A stretch of DNA of 64,000 bases from Halomicrobium salinisoli (GCF_020405185.1 NZ_CP084464.1:1-64000); one strand, 5' to 3'. Positions 16,954 through 26,107 are shown, numbered from the stretch's first letter. Notes: generated by a model from the sequence alone, not told the origin. Made by a program: numbers and translations.

Positions 16954-17619
16954 GTGCCACAGCAGTCGAGCGCTGATTCCGACGGCCCCGTCTCGCGGAC
17001 GGCCGGTCTGGTCGGGCGCTACGTCAACCACGACGACGTCCTCGTCCGGTTCGTGTCGCTGTGGCTCGTCGTCGCGACGGTGTTCACCGCCGCCTGGATC
17101 CTGAGCTACGTCCTGCTGCCACGGGGGATCCTCCGCAGCGGGAACCCGGTGGCGAGGGCCGACTACGCCGGGTCCGTCACGCGCGAGTTCCTGACGCTGT
17201 TCGCCTGGAACGTGGGCGTCTCGCTGGTCGCCGTCGGGGCGAACGCCTTCCGGTCGGTGAACACGCCGCTCGGCTACGTCGTCGAAGTCGTCCAGGCGCC
17301 GCAGTACGGCGCTGTCTGGGGAACGGGCTCGCTCGCCGTCGGCGGCGATGGGCGGATCGCGCCGTCGCTGTCCGTCCTCGCCGAGCGGAGCGGGCCCATG
17401 GAGATCACGGCGATGGTCGCCATCGTGGTCGCCACTCGTGGGGTCATGATCTGGCACCAGGAGTCGGGCCCCCGCTGGCGGGAGCCGTTCGACCGGGTCC
17501 GCTCCCCGCGGGAGTGGTCGCTGACGCGGCGCGAGTGGGCGCTGCTGGTCGGCGGGTACCTCCTGCTCGCCGCCGCGAACTACCGGGAAGCCCTGGCGAT
17601 CGCCCGCCTCGCCGGCTGA
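16954..17619 (+). CDS. Polytopic membrane protein, unknown function
   Basis: A 221-residue protein with about four or five hydrophobic helices: FVSLWLVVATVFTAAWILSYVLL, LFAWNVGVSLVAVGANAF, a central one around MEITAMVAIVVATRGVMIW, and a C-terminal helix LLVGGYLLLAAANY. GTG at 16954 is taken as start because the upstream frame overlaps the UspA gene and lacks coding character. The overall pattern recalls the SpoIIM-like membrane family, but I cannot confirm this. No operon partner is evident. Confidence 0.65.
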   Translation: MPQQSSADSDGPVSRTAGLVGRYVNHDDVLVRFVSLWLVVATVFTAAWILSYVLLPRGILRSGNPVARADYAGSVTREFLTLFAWNVGVSLVAVGANAFRSVNTPLGYVVEVVQAPQYGAVWGTGSLAVGGDGRIAPSLSVLAERSGPMEITAMVAIVVATRGVMIWHQESGPRWREPFDRVRSPREWSLTRREWALLVGGYLLLAAANYREALAIARLAG

Positions 17620-17638
17620 CGGGACGGATCGGACCTCT

Positions 17639-17830
17639 CTACCCGACAGAGGTGTCGACTGCGACCTCGTGCCGCCCGGCGACGGCGACGTCGTCCACGG
17701 TGGCCTCGGCGTCGGCCGCGGCGTCGACGAGCGGCGGCGCGTCGACGGACCGGCCGAAGAGCTTCCCCTCCCGGACGAGCAGCCCGCTGAGGCGGACGGT
17801 CCCCACGTTAGCGAATTCGTGTCTGTTCAT
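17639..17830 (-). CDS. Small hypothetical protein (63 aa)
   Basis: The ORF begins MNRHEFANVGTVRLSGLLVREG and is soluble and acidic towards the C-terminus. GAGGT lies five bases before the ATG on the coding strand, an unusually good ribosome binding site for the window. It is placed between the membrane protein at 16954 and the P-type ATPase, on the same strand as the ATPase and just downstream of its stop (57 bases), so it may be co-transcribed. No family is recognised. Confidence 0.5.
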   Translation of the reverse strand: MNRHEFANVGTVRLSGLLVREGKLFGRSVDAPPLVDAAADAEATVDDVAVAGRHEVAVDTSVG

Positions 17831-17887
17831 AGTACCTCGTTACCGACGGTAGGCGTCGCTCTCGGTTCCCGGTTTCCCCGGCCTCGC

Positions 17888-20065
17888 TCAGTCCCGGTAG
17901 CCCAGCAACCGGAGCCCGTTCAGCGAGACGAGCACGGTCGACCCCTCGTGCCCGACGACGGCGAGCGGCAGCGGGATCCCCCGCAGGAGGATCGTGCCCA
18001 CCATGAGCACGATCGCGCCGAAGGCGATGGCGAGGTTGACCGAGAGCGTCCGGCGCGTCCTGCGACCCAGCCCCAGCACGTACGGGACCTTGGTGATGTC
18101 GTCGCCCATCAGCACCACGTCCGCCGTCTCCAGCGCGACGTCGGTGCCGGCCCCGCCCATCGCGACGCCGAGCGTCGCTGTCGCGAGCGCGGGCGCGTCG
18201 TTGACGCCGTCGCCCACCATGGCCACGTTCTCGTAGCGGTCGACCAGCCCCTCGACGGTGTCGACCTTCTCCTCGGGCAGCAGTTCCGCCTGCACCTCGT
18301 CGATGCCGACCTCGTCGGCGATCCGGCGCGCGACGCGCTCGTTGTCGCCCGTCAGCATGACGACGTGCTCGACGCCGAGATCGCGGAGCTCGGCGATCAT
18401 CTCCGCCGCACCGGGTCGCACCGTGTCGGTGAAGGCGAGCCAGCCGAGGACGGTCGTCCCGTCGTCGGACTCGCGGACGACCAGCACCGCCGTCTTGCCC
18501 TCTGCCTCGAGGTCCGCCAGCCGATCCAGTCCCTCGTCCAGTCCGTCGACGTCGGCGTCCCCGAGGAACGTCTCGACGTAACTGCGGTTCCCGACGTGGA
18601 CGACGTCGCCGGCGACGGTGGCGCGGACGCCCTTGCCGGCGGCCGCCTGGAACCCCACTGCCTCGGGGACGTCGAGCGCCTGATCGTCGGCCGCCTCGAC
18701 GGTCGCCTCGGCCAGGTGGTGCTCTGACCGGGCCTGGACGGCGGCCGCGAGACGCAGGAGCCGGTCTTCGTCGAGGGAGTCACTCGCTGCGCCGGCTCCG
18801 TCGCGGACGATCACGTCGGTCAGTCGCGTGTCGCCCTCGGTGAGCGTCCCCGTCTTGTCGAAGGCGACGGCGTCGATCTCCGCCGCCGTCTCGACGTGCT
18901 CCCCGCCCTTGAACAGGACGCCCTGTCGCCCGCCAGACGCGATGGCCGAGAGCACCGCCGCCGGCGTCGAGATGATGACCGCGCACGGGGACGCCGCGAC
19001 CATGAGCGTCATGGCCCGGTAGAACGTGGGCGAGAACTCGGCGCCCAGCAGCATCGGGACGGCGACGGCCGCCGCCGTGAGGGTGAACACGCCCAGCACG
19101 TACGGCTGTTCGAGCCGGTCGATGAGCCGCTGCGTGGGCGCCTTCTCGCTCTGGGCCTCCTCGACCATGTGGATGAGCCTGGTGATGGCCGACTCGTGTG
19201 CCTCACGGGTCACCTCGATCTCGAGGCTCCCGCTCTCGTTGATCGTCCCGCCGAAGACCTCGTCGCCGGGCGCCTTCGCCACGGGCACGGACTCGCCGGT
19301 GAGCGAGGCCTGGTCGACCGTGCTCTCGCCGTCGACGACGGCCCCGTCGAGCGGGATGCGGTCGCCCGGACGGACGACGAACACGTCGCCGACCTCGACC
19401 TGGTCGATGGGAACGGCGACCTCCTCGCCGTCCCGGAGCACCCGCGCCGACTCCGGGCGCATCTCCACGAGCGAGCGGATGGCACGGCGCGAGCGTCCGA
19501 TTGCGTAGTGCTGGAGCGTGTTCGACAGCGAGAACAGAAAGAGGAGCATCGCTCCCTCGAACGGCGCACCGATCAGGAGCGCCCCGACCGCCGCGACGAT
19601 CATCAGCAGGTCGATGTCCACCGCGCGGTGCCGGAGCGTCTCGACGGCGCCCTGCAGCCCGTACCACCCACCGAAGACGTACGCGCCGCCGTAAGCGACC
19701 CACCTGACCGACGCGGGAGCGTCCAGCCAGCCGGCCACCAGCCCGCCGACCATCCCGAGCAGCGTGAGTCCGACAAACGCCGCCTCGACGCGTAGCTCCG
19801 AGCGCGTTCGCGCCTCGTCCGGCTCCTCCTCCTCGAGCGTGGCGCCACCGTCGCGGACCGCACGCCTGAGTTCGTCCTCCGAGACCACGCTCTCGTCGTA
19901 GGAGATCCGCACGCTCCCGGTCTGGAACGAGACGTCGACGTCGTGCACCCCGGCCACGTCCGCCAGGCGCCGCTCGAGCGACACCGCGCCGGACTCGCTC
20001 CGACCGCCGCGCCGCTCGATGGACAGCGTACACGTCGAGCGCTGAACTGGTTCGGCCGTCGTCAC
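17888..20065 (-). CDS. P1B-type heavy-metal-translocating ATPase (SPC motif)
   Basis: A 725-residue ATP-driven metal exporter. Residues 10-78 form a ferredoxin-like HMA domain, but it has one Cys and no CxxC, so the usual metal site is missing. Then follow membrane helices from residue 94, TGES in the actuator domain near 258, the membrane metal site SPC (AASPCAVIIS, about residue 350) instead of CPC, the phosphorylation motif DKTGTLTEGD, the HP-type loop SEHHLAEA, and GDGVNDAPALA. The SPC motif is associated with P1B-4 pumps (Co, Zn or Fe), so copper is less likely. The C-terminus ends shortly after the last helix pair. Confidence 0.9.
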   Translation of the reverse strand: MTTAEPVQRSTCTLSIERRGGRSESGAVSLERRLADVAGVHDVDVSFQTGSVRISYDESVVSEDELRRAVRDGGATLEEEEPDEARTRSELRVEAAFVGLTLLGMVGGLVAGWLDAPASVRWVAYGGAYVFGGWYGLQGAVETLRHRAVDIDLLMIVAAVGALLIGAPFEGAMLLFLFSLSNTLQHYAIGRSRRAIRSLVEMRPESARVLRDGEEVAVPIDQVEVGDVFVVRPGDRIPLDGAVVDGESTVDQASLTGESVPVAKAPGDEVFGGTINESGSLEIEVTREAHESAITRLIHMVEEAQSEKAPTQRLIDRLEQPYVLGVFTLTAAAVAVPMLLGAEFSPTFYRAMTLMVAASPCAVIISTPAAVLSAIASGGRQGVLFKGGEHVETAAEIDAVAFDKTGTLTEGDTRLTDVIVRDGAGAASDSLDEDRLLRLAAAVQARSEHHLAEATVEAADDQALDVPEAVGFQAAAGKGVRATVAGDVVHVGNRSYVETFLGDADVDGLDEGLDRLADLEAEGKTAVLVVRESDDGTTVLGWLAFTDTVRPGAAEMIAELRDLGVEHVVMLTGDNERVARRIADEVGIDEVQAELLPEEKVDTVEGLVDRYENVAMVGDGVNDAPALATATLGVAMGGAGTDVALETADVVLMGDDITKVPYVLGLGRRTRRTLSVNLAIAFGAIVLMVGTILLRGIPLPLAVVGHEGSTVLVSLNGLRLLGYRD

Positions 20066-20229
20066 GGGAGGATCACCGCGTAATCCCGCAGTCGGCGTCC
20101 GTCTGGATTGTTCTCCACGGTTCGTCTCTCCCTACGCCCAGAACCGGCAAGAAGGAACCGACCGTTCTCGGTCACCGGGATTCGGAATCGTCAGCCGGTT
20201 TCAAGGACCAGCCACGCAGTATCGATACC

Positions 20230-20982
20230 ATGGAGATCGGTCTCACGGTGGGCGGCTCGATCGAGCGGCTGGCGGCGACCGCGGAGGGGTTCGAGTTTGT
20301 CGAACTGTCGGTCGGGGAATCGGCGTACGGGCCCGGCGACGCGGACGACGAACTACGCGACGCGCTCGACGCCAGCGACGCGGAGCTGTGCGTCCACCTC
20401 CCGTTCGATCAGGTCCTCGCGACGCCGGTGGCACAGCTCAACGACGCGATCGTCGACTACCTCGCCGAACTGCTCGAGTGGGCGGGCGGGGTCGGCGCGC
20501 GGAAGGCGGTGCTTCACGCGACGATGCGGAACCCCCACGACACCGATCAGCGACCGACCTTCGCCGATCAGCTCTCGGCGGTCGCGGCCGCGGGCGACGA
20601 CGCCGGCGTCGAGGTCGTCGTCGAGAACGTCGGCCACCAGGCCCGCGGGCTCCCGCTCTCGGTCCTCGGGGACATCGCCGAGGAGACGGGAACGGCCGTC
20701 TGCTTCGACGTCGGCCACGCCTACATGGAGGGCGGGGACGACGCGATCGATCGGTTCCTGGGAGAGCACGCCAGTCGGGTGTCGCACCTCCACGTCCACG
20801 ACGTCCGGGGCCGCGGTGACACGCACCTCCCGCTCGGCGCGGGCGAGGTCGACTACGGAATCGTCGCCGAGCACCTGTCGGGCTTCGACGGGACCGCCGC
20901 CGTCGAGGTGTTCACCGACGACGTCCCGCTACTGGAGGACTCCGCCCGGCGGGTGCGGGACCACCTCGGGAACGGTGCCTGA
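20230..20982 (+). CDS. Sugar phosphate isomerase/epimerase (AP endonuclease family 2 fold)
   Basis: A 250-residue TIM barrel of the xylose isomerase-like superfamily. Visible elements are MEIGLTVGGSIERL at strand 1, LCVHLPFDQVLATPV, the metal-ligand Glu in VEVVVENVGHQ, CFDVGHAYMEGG, LHVHDVRGRGDTHLPLGAGEVDY and the final Glu in AAVEVFTDDV. These match the usual Glu/Asp/His metal ligands. The substrate cannot be read from the sequence. It is divergent from the P1B ATPase; the 164-bp gap between them holds no other gene. Confidence 0.82.
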   Translation: MEIGLTVGGSIERLAATAEGFEFVELSVGESAYGPGDADDELRDALDASDAELCVHLPFDQVLATPVAQLNDAIVDYLAELLEWAGGVGARKAVLHATMRNPHDTDQRPTFADQLSAVAAAGDDAGVEVVVENVGHQARGLPLSVLGDIAEETGTAVCFDVGHAYMEGGDDAIDRFLGEHASRVSHLHVHDVRGRGDTHLPLGAGEVDYGIVAEHLSGFDGTAAVEVFTDDVPLLEDSARRVRDHLGNGA

Positions 20983-21125
20983 TCGAGTAGCGTGACGACG
21001 GCGTGCCGACACGTCGCGGTCGGTCCACCTGCGAGGAGAGAGGCCATTCTCCCGAAGACGTACCGTAGTTGCAGGTGGCAGTGGACGACGGTGATTCGTG
21101 TGAGGGCGGCGTCGACCGTCCTCGC

Positions 21126-21611
21126 TCAACAGAGACACTCGTGTTTCACTCGACTCGCACCGACGAGATCGGCGTGAATCTGGGTGGCAAGTTCCCGCAT
21201 CGACTCGGCCTGCGCTTCGGTAGCGATACCGAGACGGTAGTAGGTCTTCGTCCGGTTCTGGTTCCAGAGCTCGGCCAGTCGTTCACCGAAGGCATCGCCG
21301 TACAGTCCGATCTCGGCCCCGCGCTGGTAGAGCCGACGATGGCTACTGATGACTTCGGAAGCCGACATCGCACCGTCGTGGACGAGCCGGAACTGGATCG
21401 TCCGCTCGATCGCGACGAACGACGACTCTATGACGACAGTGTAGTAGCCGTCGTCGAGGAGCCGGGACGCAGCGGCAAGCAACCGACAGGCACGTCGAAG
21501 CTGGACGAGTTCGGCCTCCTCGACGTCGAGTCCCTCCTCGACGTTCTCCGGTGATCGCTCGAAGCTCCGCCCGGCCTCGTCCAGTGCGTCCGTCACGTCA
21601 CTGTTCTCCAC
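21126..21611 (-). CDS. HEPN-domain protein (toxin-type partner)
   Basis: A 161-residue all-helical HEPN protein. GTG at 21611 is chosen as start because GGAGGTG stands seven bases before it, inside the end of the upstream nucleotidyltransferase gene (14-base overlap). Typical helices are ACRLLAAASRLLDDGYYTVVIESSFVAIERTIQFRL and a late segment NQNRTKTYYRLG. The RNase motif R-x4-6-H is not present there: Tyr occupies the His position. It is therefore either an inactive scaffold or a variant. With the MNT gene it forms a HEPN/MNT pair of the type VII toxin-antitoxin kind. Confidence 0.8.
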   Translation of the reverse strand: MENSDVTDALDEAGRSFERSPENVEEGLDVEEAELVQLRRACRLLAAASRLLDDGYYTVVIESSFVAIERTIQFRLVHDGAMSASEVISSHRRLYQRGAEIGLYGDAFGERLAELWNQNRTKTYYRLGIATEAQAESMRELATQIHADLVGASRVKHECLC

Positions 21612-22269
21612 CGGTGTACACCTCCTTGCGGAGGGCGGACAGCGCCTCTGATCCGACGAGGGTGATCCCCCCGTCGAACTGCCGACGCAGTCGATCTCCG
21701 ATCCGTCTCGCGCTGTCGACCGACTCGACGAGCGCCTCGAAGGTGTAGCGGTTACCGTCGAATTTCGTCTCTTCGAGGTCACTCACGATCGTCTGGACGG
21801 TGCGACGTGCCCGTGTTCGATCGTCGTCGACGACGACGAGGAGATCGATATCGCTCGCCCGGTCTGCCTCGCCACGGGCGACACTCCCGAAGAGGAGGAT
21901 CCCGGCGAGGTCCGCGATCTCCTCTCGAACCCCGTCGACGAATGCCCGGACCGGTTTGTGAAACTCGGCCTGGGGGATAGACAGCACTGGATCGGGTTTC
22001 GTGAGCCGGTCGCGGTCGATACTGACGTACTGCTTTCGTCCCTCCCGGCGAGTCTGAATCGGCCCGAGTTCTCGCAGAAGAGCGATCGCCTTCGAGATGG
22101 ATCCCTGATTGGCCTCGGTCATCGCTGCGATCTGACTCACGGTGAATTCCTGATACGGTTCCTCGATCAAGAGAGCGAGAACGTCCTGCATCGCCTGATA
22201 CCGGAAGACGCGTTCCTCCGGAAACGGATACTCCAGTGCGATCGTAGTGGACTCTTTCCCATTGGGCAT
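21598..22269 (-). CDS. Winged-helix plus MNT nucleotidyltransferase fusion (antitoxin-type)
   Basis: A 223-residue protein with two domains. Residues about 24-90 are a winged helix-turn-helix (FTVSQIAAMTEANQGSISKAIALLRELG, wing GRKQYVSIDRDRL). Residues about 105-200 form a minimal nucleotidyltransferase with GS at 128-129 and Asp140/Asp142, the GS-x10-DxD motif. In studied pairs the MNT enzyme modifies the HEPN toxin with nucleotides and so blocks it. The ATG at 22269 lies directly after an AT-rich stretch with TATATA-like sequence, so the transcript may be leaderless; a start 57 bases upstream is unlikely. The HTH suggests autoregulation. Confidence 0.85.
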   Translation of the reverse strand: MPNGKESTTIALEYPFPEERVFRYQAMQDVLALLIEEPYQEFTVSQIAAMTEANQGSISKAIALLRELGPIQTRREGRKQYVSIDRDRLTKPDPVLSIPQAEFHKPVRAFVDGVREEIADLAGILLFGSVARGEADRASDIDLLVVVDDDRTRARRTVQTIVSDLEETKFDGNRYTFEALVESVDSARRIGDRLRRQFDGGITLVGSEALSALRKEVYTGGEQ

Positions 22270-22466
22270 ACTATTCCTAATGTGAATATATAGTATAAAG
22301 GTATCCTCCGGGAGTGCACCTGTCATCCATCTGTGCTGAACGCTGCTTTCGGACTCCCCGCGGCGCGTTCGTGACCACCTCGGCGGCGGTACGTAGCCGG
22401 GCAGGCCGGTTCCCCCTCCGTGGGAATCCTCCGCAGATATATTACATCTCGATTACATCTATCGCT

Positions 22467-23225
22467 ATGGCGATCGACTTCGAATCGGAGACTGCCGTCG
22501 TCACCGGCGCCGCGTCGGGCATCGGGCGGAAAACCGCGGAGCGGTTCGCGGCGGAGGGCGCGAACGTCGTGGTCAGCGACGTCGACGCCGACGGCGGACG
22601 CGAGACGGTCGAGCGGATCGAATCGGACGGCGGGACGGCCACCTTCGTCGAGACGGACGTGAGCGACGGCGGAGACGTCGAGGCGATGGTCGCCGAGGCC
22701 GTCGACGCCTACGGCGGTCTCGACGTCGCCGTCAACAACGCGGGCATCGAGGGCGAGACCGATCCCCTCGCCGAGGTGCCCGAGGACGCCTGGGACAGGG
22801 TCGTCGACATCAATCTGAAGGGCGTCTGGCTGTGTCTGAAACACGAGCTCCCCGAACTGGTGGCGGGCGGGGGCGGCGCCGTCGTGAACGTCTCCTCGAT
22901 CGCGGGGCTCGTCTCCGCGGGGGGCGTGCCGTACGTCGCCAGCAAGCACGGACTCGTCGGGCTGACGCGCGTCGCCGCGACGCAGTACGCGGCCGACGAC
23001 GTCCGGGTCAACGCCGTCTGTCCCGGCGTCATCGACACCCCGATGGTCGACCGCGCGGGCGACGCCGATCCCGGGGCGATCGAGCAGTTCGTCGGGATGC
23101 AGCCCCTCGGCCGGATGGGGACGCCGGAGGAGGTCGCGAACGCGATCGTCTGGCTCTGCTCCGACGAGGCGTCGTTCGTCACCGGGACCGCCTACCCCGT
23201 CGACGGCGGCTACCTGGCGCAGTAG
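22467..23225 (+). CDS. SDR-family NAD(P)-dependent oxidoreductase
   Basis: A 252-residue classical short-chain dehydrogenase/reductase. TGAASGIG near residue 13 binds NAD(P), NNAG follows near residue 90, the catalytic Ser is in NVSSIAG, and the Tyr and Lys in YVASKHG. VNAVCPGVIDTPM and the C-terminal GTAYPVDGGYLAQ complete the fold. Asp in VVSDVDADGG at the end of strand 2 favours NAD over NADP. The start ATG 22467 gives the normal length. The substrate is unknown. It seems a single gene. Confidence 0.9.
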   Translation: MAIDFESETAVVTGAASGIGRKTAERFAAEGANVVVSDVDADGGRETVERIESDGGTATFVETDVSDGGDVEAMVAEAVDAYGGLDVAVNNAGIEGETDPLAEVPEDAWDRVVDINLKGVWLCLKHELPELVAGGGGAVVNVSSIAGLVSAGGVPYVASKHGLVGLTRVAATQYAADDVRVNAVCPGVIDTPMVDRAGDADPGAIEQFVGMQPLGRMGTPEEVANAIVWLCSDEASFVTGTAYPVDGGYLAQ

Positions 23226-23283
23226 CCGACCGCTCCGACCAGTGTCGGCGAGCCTTCACGGTGCTGCAGGAGAACCGATCAGT

Positions 23284-24132
23284 ATGGGTTCCAGCCTGTT
23301 TCGGCGCTCGCTGTTCGGCCTCGGTCTCCTCGCCGGCGTCGTCGCAGTCGGACGGCGCCGGCTCGACCGCGCGACGGCGCGCCGGGTGTCGGCGCTGACC
23401 TCGGCCACTGCCACTGAGTCACACCCCGACCGGGCCTTCCACCCCGACGACGTCGCTCATCTTCCGGACCCCGTCCGGCGCTACTTCGAGACGGTGCTCA
23501 AGGCGGGACGGCCGTCCGTCGCCTCGGTGCGACTGGAGCAGCGCGGCGAGTTCAGGCTCGGCGGCCGATCGGGGTCGTGGAAACCGATGACGGCGACCCA
23601 GCACTACGGCGTCGACCCGCCGGGGTTCGTCTGGGACGCGACGATCGACGTCGCTCCGCTGGTTCCCGTCCGCGTGGTCGACGCCTACGAGCGCGGACGG
23701 GGATCGCTTCGCGCGTCGCTCTGCTCGACGGTTCCCGTCGCCGACGCCGAACCCGGTCCCGAGATGAACGAAGCGGAACTCCAGCGGTACCTCGCAGAGG
23801 CCGTCTGGTTCCCGACGGCGCTGCTCCCCGACGCGGGCGTCGAGTGGGCGGCCGTCGACGAGCGGTCAGCCCGAGCGACGCTCCGGGACCGCGGCAACGC
23901 TGCCTCGCTGGTCTTTCACTTCGACGACGAGGGTCTCGTGGAGCGGGTGACCACCGCCGAGCGGTACCGGCAGGAGGACGACGACTACGCCCCCTGGACG
24001 GGACACTTCGGTGACTATCAGTGGATCGACGGGCGGCTGATCCCGACCGAAGCCTCCGTCGAGTGGGTACTGCCCGCCGGCGGCCTCCCGTACTGGCGGG
24101 CGGAAATCACTGCCGTGGAACATCGACGGTAA
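23284..24132 (+). CDS. Conserved hypothetical protein (DUF6544/DUF6920-like)
   Basis: A 282-residue protein with one N-terminal hydrophobic helix (about SLFGLGLLAGVVAVG) followed by RRRLDR, so it is probably membrane-anchored. The soluble part is a beta-rich domain with LPDPVRRYFETVLKAG, RGEFRLGG, LCSTVPVADAEPGPEMNEAELQRYLAEAVWFPTALLP and WTGHFGDYQWIDG, a pattern I associate with the DUF6544/DUF6920 group of unknown function. ATG at 23284 was chosen over an upstream start because it places the helix at the N-terminus. It is downstream of the SDR gene by 58 bases. Confidence 0.7.
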   Translation: MGSSLFRRSLFGLGLLAGVVAVGRRRLDRATARRVSALTSATATESHPDRAFHPDDVAHLPDPVRRYFETVLKAGRPSVASVRLEQRGEFRLGGRSGSWKPMTATQHYGVDPPGFVWDATIDVAPLVPVRVVDAYERGRGSLRASLCSTVPVADAEPGPEMNEAELQRYLAEAVWFPTALLPDAGVEWAAVDERSARATLRDRGNAASLVFHFDDEGLVERVTTAERYRQEDDDYAPWTGHFGDYQWIDGRLIPTEASVEWVLPAGGLPYWRAEITAVEHRR

Positions 24133-24183
24133 GGGCGGCGACCCGTGGACAGGGTCCGCTGTCGCCGACCGGCGCGCTGCCGC

Positions 24184-24765
24184 TCACCCCGGGAGGAAGA
24201 CGTTGATGGCGGCGACGACGAGGCCGGCCAGTCCCATCCGGGCGGCGGCGACGTACCACCGCTGCCCGGAGATCGACCCCATGTACGCGCCGAACACGCT
24301 GAGGACGCCGACGCCGAGGGCGACCGAGACGGCTGCGGCCTGCACCATGGTCAACAGCGCCCCCTCCACGGCGAACGGCGACAGCGGGATCAGGACCCCG
24401 ATCAGCGGCCCGAGCCCGCTCGCGACCGCGTGGATCACCCGGGCGCCGCGCTGCTCCCGCTGGACGCGCGTGTCGTCGAGGTCCGTCAGCATCGCCCGCT
24501 CCATGCGGAGGATCTCGGCCTTCGTCTCCGCGCGCTCGATCTCCCAGACGCTCCAGACCGCGGACGTGCCGAGGCCGACGGCGGCCCCGGCGCCGATCTT
24601 GATCACGGTCACTCCGTCCGGGATCCCCGAGAGGACCGCTCCGACGACGACGCCGATGCACGTCAGCGTGCCGTCGAAGCCGTTGGAGACGAAGTACCGC
24701 CGCGCGATCGAGAGCACGTCCTCCCTGCCCAGGAGGGTCCGGAGCGACCCGAGGTTCGGCGACAC
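24184..24765 (-). CDS. VIT/CCC1-family membrane transporter
   Basis: A 193-residue, five-helix membrane protein of the VIT1/CCC1 family (TIGR00267-like), which moves Fe(II) or Mn(II) in characterised members. RRYFVSNGFDGTLTCIGVVVGA is the typical first helix, and the amphipathic AETKAEILRMERAM segment is the cytosolic metal-binding-like hairpin. It begins six bases after the DUF211 gene stop, so the two are co-transcribed. The metal is inferred only from the family. Confidence 0.8.
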   Translation of the reverse strand: MSPNLGSLRTLLGREDVLSIARRYFVSNGFDGTLTCIGVVVGAVLSGIPDGVTVIKIGAGAAVGLGTSAVWSVWEIERAETKAEILRMERAMLTDLDDTRVQREQRGARVIHAVASGLGPLIGVLIPLSPFAVEGALLTMVQAAAVSVALGVGVLSVFGAYMGSISGQRWYVAAARMGLAGLVVAAINVFLPG

Positions 24766-24771
24766 GGCGGG

Positions 24772-25059
24772 TCAGTCGTCCTCCGATGGCCGGCCGTCCG
24801 CTGCGAGCTCGCCACAGGCGACCTGATCGACCGAGTGGACGGTCCCGCCCAGCGCCTCGACCGCCTCCTCGATCGACTCGTAGGTCAGCGCCTCTCCACT
24901 GAGCGTGACCTCGACGTTCTGGACCTCCTTGTCGTGTTCGAGCAGCGAGGCGGAGACGCCCTCGACGCTCTCCGCGTCGGAGAGCTGGGTCGTGAACTCG
25001 GGGAGCGGTGGCTCGTGGGGCTTCAACACGTCGAGTACGAGACGTCGGACGGGTAGCAT
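24772..25059 (-). CDS. DUF211 family protein
   Basis: A 95-residue protein that starts MLPVRRLVLDVLKPHEPPLPEF, the usual DUF211 N-terminus, followed by a ferredoxin-like fold (VEVTLSGEALTYESIEEAVEALGGTVHSVDQVACG). DUF211 proteins from archaea form oligomeric rings and bind metal in solved structures, but have no proven role. The ATG at 25059 is clear; a longer upstream frame is Arg-rich and not coding. It lies upstream of the VIT-type transporter and probably modulates it. Confidence 0.85.
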   Translation of the reverse strand: MLPVRRLVLDVLKPHEPPLPEFTTQLSDAESVEGVSASLLEHDKEVQNVEVTLSGEALTYESIEEAVEALGGTVHSVDQVACGELAADGRPSEDD

Positions 25060-25166
25060 CGTCGGCTCTTGCCGGCGTAGCCCCCTATAGTCTGGGGCGC
25101 GACCGCGCGGCTGACGCAGTGCGGGCGGTCGGCGCGGTCGCGGTGACCGGCCCGACCGCGACCGAG

Positions 25167-26054
25167 TCACTCCTCGCCGGCCGTCACGGAGAGGACCGGC
25201 ATCTCGGCCCGCCGGATCACCCGCTCGGTCGTGCTGCCGACGAGGTACCGGTCGAGACCGGTGCGGCCGGCCGACCCCATCGCGATCAGGTCGACGTCGT
25301 GCTCGGCCGAGTACTCCAGGAGGTGCCGGGACGGCAGCCCCTCCCGGACCTGCGTCCGCACGTCGATCCCCGCCTCCCGCGCTCGCTCGGCGACCGCCTC
25401 GGTGGCCTCCTCGCCGGCCGACTTCAGCTGGTCGAGCAGCGTCGTCGGCGGGGAGACGCTCGGCGTCGTCGCCGCCGCGCCGACGTCGACGACGTGAACG
25501 GCGTGGACGCGGGCGTCGAACGCCGCCGCGATGGCGACGCCGTGGGCCGCGGCCGTCGCCGCGTGGTCGCTCCCGTCGGTCGGGACGAGGACGTCCTGGT
25601 AGCCGTCGCCGACGCGGCTCCGGTCGGTCGCCCTGACGGTGATCACCGGCACCGTCGCCCGTCGGACGACGTGCTCGGCGACGCTCCCCGCGATGGCGCG
25701 TCGCACCCCCGACCGGCCGTGGGTCCCCATCGCGATCAGGTCGACGCCGTGCTCACCCGCGTACTGGAGGATGGCCTTTCCGGGGCGGCCCGTGACGACC
25801 TCCGTGTGAAGGTCGCCCGTCGCGTCGATCGCCGACTCGACCGCCTCGATCGCCTCGGCACGCCTGTCCTTCAGCCGCTGGATCTCCCGGTCGTCCAGAC
25901 CGCCGGCGCTGAAGGGCCCGGCCGCCGCGTTCAGGTCGACGACCGTGACGACGTGGAGCGCGGCGTCGAACGCGTCCGCCAGCGCGGCCGCGTGTTCGGC
26001 CGCCCGGCGGGCGTGCTCGCTGCCGTCCGTCGGCACGAGGATCGCGTCGTACAT
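25167..26054 (-). CDS. Tandem UspA universal stress protein
   Basis: A 295-residue protein with two UspA domains (about 1-140 and 150-295). Each starts with a VPTDGS motif and ends with a G-x2-G-x9-GS nucleotide site: GTHGRSGVRRAIAGSVAEHVV and GSAGRTGLDRYLVGSTTERVI. The duplicated form is common in haloarchaea. It is a single gene; the 111-bp gap to DUF211 holds no other feature. Role is in general stress; ligand is probably ATP. Confidence 0.9.
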   Translation of the reverse strand: MYDAILVPTDGSEHARRAAEHAAALADAFDAALHVVTVVDLNAAAGPFSAGGLDDREIQRLKDRRAEAIEAVESAIDATGDLHTEVVTGRPGKAILQYAGEHGVDLIAMGTHGRSGVRRAIAGSVAEHVVRRATVPVITVRATDRSRVGDGYQDVLVPTDGSDHAATAAAHGVAIAAAFDARVHAVHVVDVGAAATTPSVSPPTTLLDQLKSAGEEATEAVAERAREAGIDVRTQVREGLPSRHLLEYSAEHDVDLIAMGSAGRTGLDRYLVGSTTERVIRRAEMPVLSVTAGEE

Positions 26055-26107
26055 CTCTGTACGGGGCTTCTCCGTCCCGGCTGAAAGTTCTATGGCGTTC
26101 CGTTCGC

